A stretch of 64,000 bases of DNA from assembly GCA_017531385.1 (NCBI GenBank), contig JAFXLD010000028.1, forward strand, positions 1 through 64,000. The letters run 5' to 3'. A program made the translations under genes and the position numbers. The notes beneath the pieces are model-generated. The model saw nothing but the letters and a program-made list of their open reading frames with translations. It did not search any database and had not been told where the DNA came from. Below, piece by piece: positions 63,854 to 64,000 of this stretch (position 1 is its first letter; each line of letters opens with the position of its first letter). The stretch is from Clostridia bacterium (GTDB lineage: Bacteria > Bacillota > Clostridia > Oscillospirales > Acutalibacteraceae).

Positions 63854-64000
63854 TCAGAAAGTCTGAAGTTTTGAAGCTACACGAAGAACAATTCGTGCAT
63901 CTGCTGCAGTAATTTTTGTCTTACCGTCACAATCGGCAATAAGATTAAACATATCATCGCTCTTGTCAAGACGTGAAGCAACTCTGAGTACTGAACGTGC
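63854..64000 (-). CDS. C-terminal end of a dockerin protein (partial)
   Basis: The last 48 codons of a gene that starts beyond the window, ending at TGA 63854. It covers the end of one repeat (ARSVLRVASRLD) and one full repeat (DCDGKTKITAADARIVLR), closing with SKLQTF as in the CAP and LRR-SBP proteins. The first repeat has spacing DDMFNLIADCDG, so it is diverged from the pair at 20.5 and 24.6 kb. The rest of the protein is unknown. Confidence 0.8.
   Translation of the reverse strand, partial: ARSVLRVASRLDKSDDMFNLIADCDGKTKITAADARIVLRVASKLQTF

Overview
The window looks like the chromosome of an anaerobic, low-to-mid GC Firmicute of the Clostridia, most likely an Oscillospiraceae/Ruminococcus-type gut commensal. 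Reasons: T-box, SAM-I and FMN leaders; a HrcA-type CIRCE site in front of groESL; a yqfC-yqfD-phoH-ybeY-era-recO block and a ylbJ-like gene, which point to a spore-forming lineage; and five separate genes carrying dockerin-type double EF-hand repeats. Genus assignment is inference.

Layout. 1-6 kb: a heterodimeric ABC exporter, preceded by a promoter, a 20-codon leader frame and a terminator (a possible attenuator), then a secreted Ig-like protein. 6-10 kb: a PadR regulator/membrane protein pair, glyS, and a secreted GH5 glucanase. 10.0-14.9 kb: a compact minus-strand operon of phage origin (sigma-region-4 regulator, small and tail-fibre-like proteins, an XkdX-like peptide, a GH25 lysozyme fused to a dockerin, XhlA-like protein, holin) driven by a promoter carrying two LexA-box-like operators; no capsid, sheath, tube, terminase or integrase gene is seen. 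15-25 kb: MMPL transporter plus lipoprotein, a CAP-domain dockerin protein, and a large LRR/solute-binding/dockerin fusion. 24.8-32.8 kb: T-box-controlled alaS, HIT protein, comEC with a degenerate MBL domain, holA, rnmV. 32.8-37.8 kb: GPH sugar symporter, secreted dockerin-MBL protein, BspA-like LRR protein. 37.9-46.5 kb: groESL, TetR regulator, ylbJ-like gene, sporulation and ribosome-maturation block. 46.5-55 kb: SGNH hydrolase, two purple-acid-phosphatase-like proteins, dCMP deaminase, fucU, PHP protein, radC, patatin. 55-64 kb: epimerase, bioY-birA under a BirA-like operator, zinc-ribbon membrane protein, GH2 glycosidase, FMN-riboswitch ribU, SAM-riboswitch metK, a third metallophosphoesterase and the end of another dockerin gene.

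How it works together. Most of the window is housekeeping, but a surface theme runs through it. Secreted proteins end either in dockerin repeats (CAP, LRR-SBP, lysozyme, right-edge fragment; N-terminal in the MBL protein) or in a short amphipathic hydrophobic C-terminal tail (GH5, Ig-like protein, LRR protein, PAP), which suggests two surface-attachment routes. No cohesin or LPXTG protein is present here.

Repeats. Four long palindromic intergenic elements (1-190, 28091-28338, 48966-49154, 51271-51440) and one remnant share caps and a core, but each has its own self-complementary repeat arms; all four full copies supply the stop codon of a neighbouring gene. A different REP-like palindrome lies at 3833-3979.
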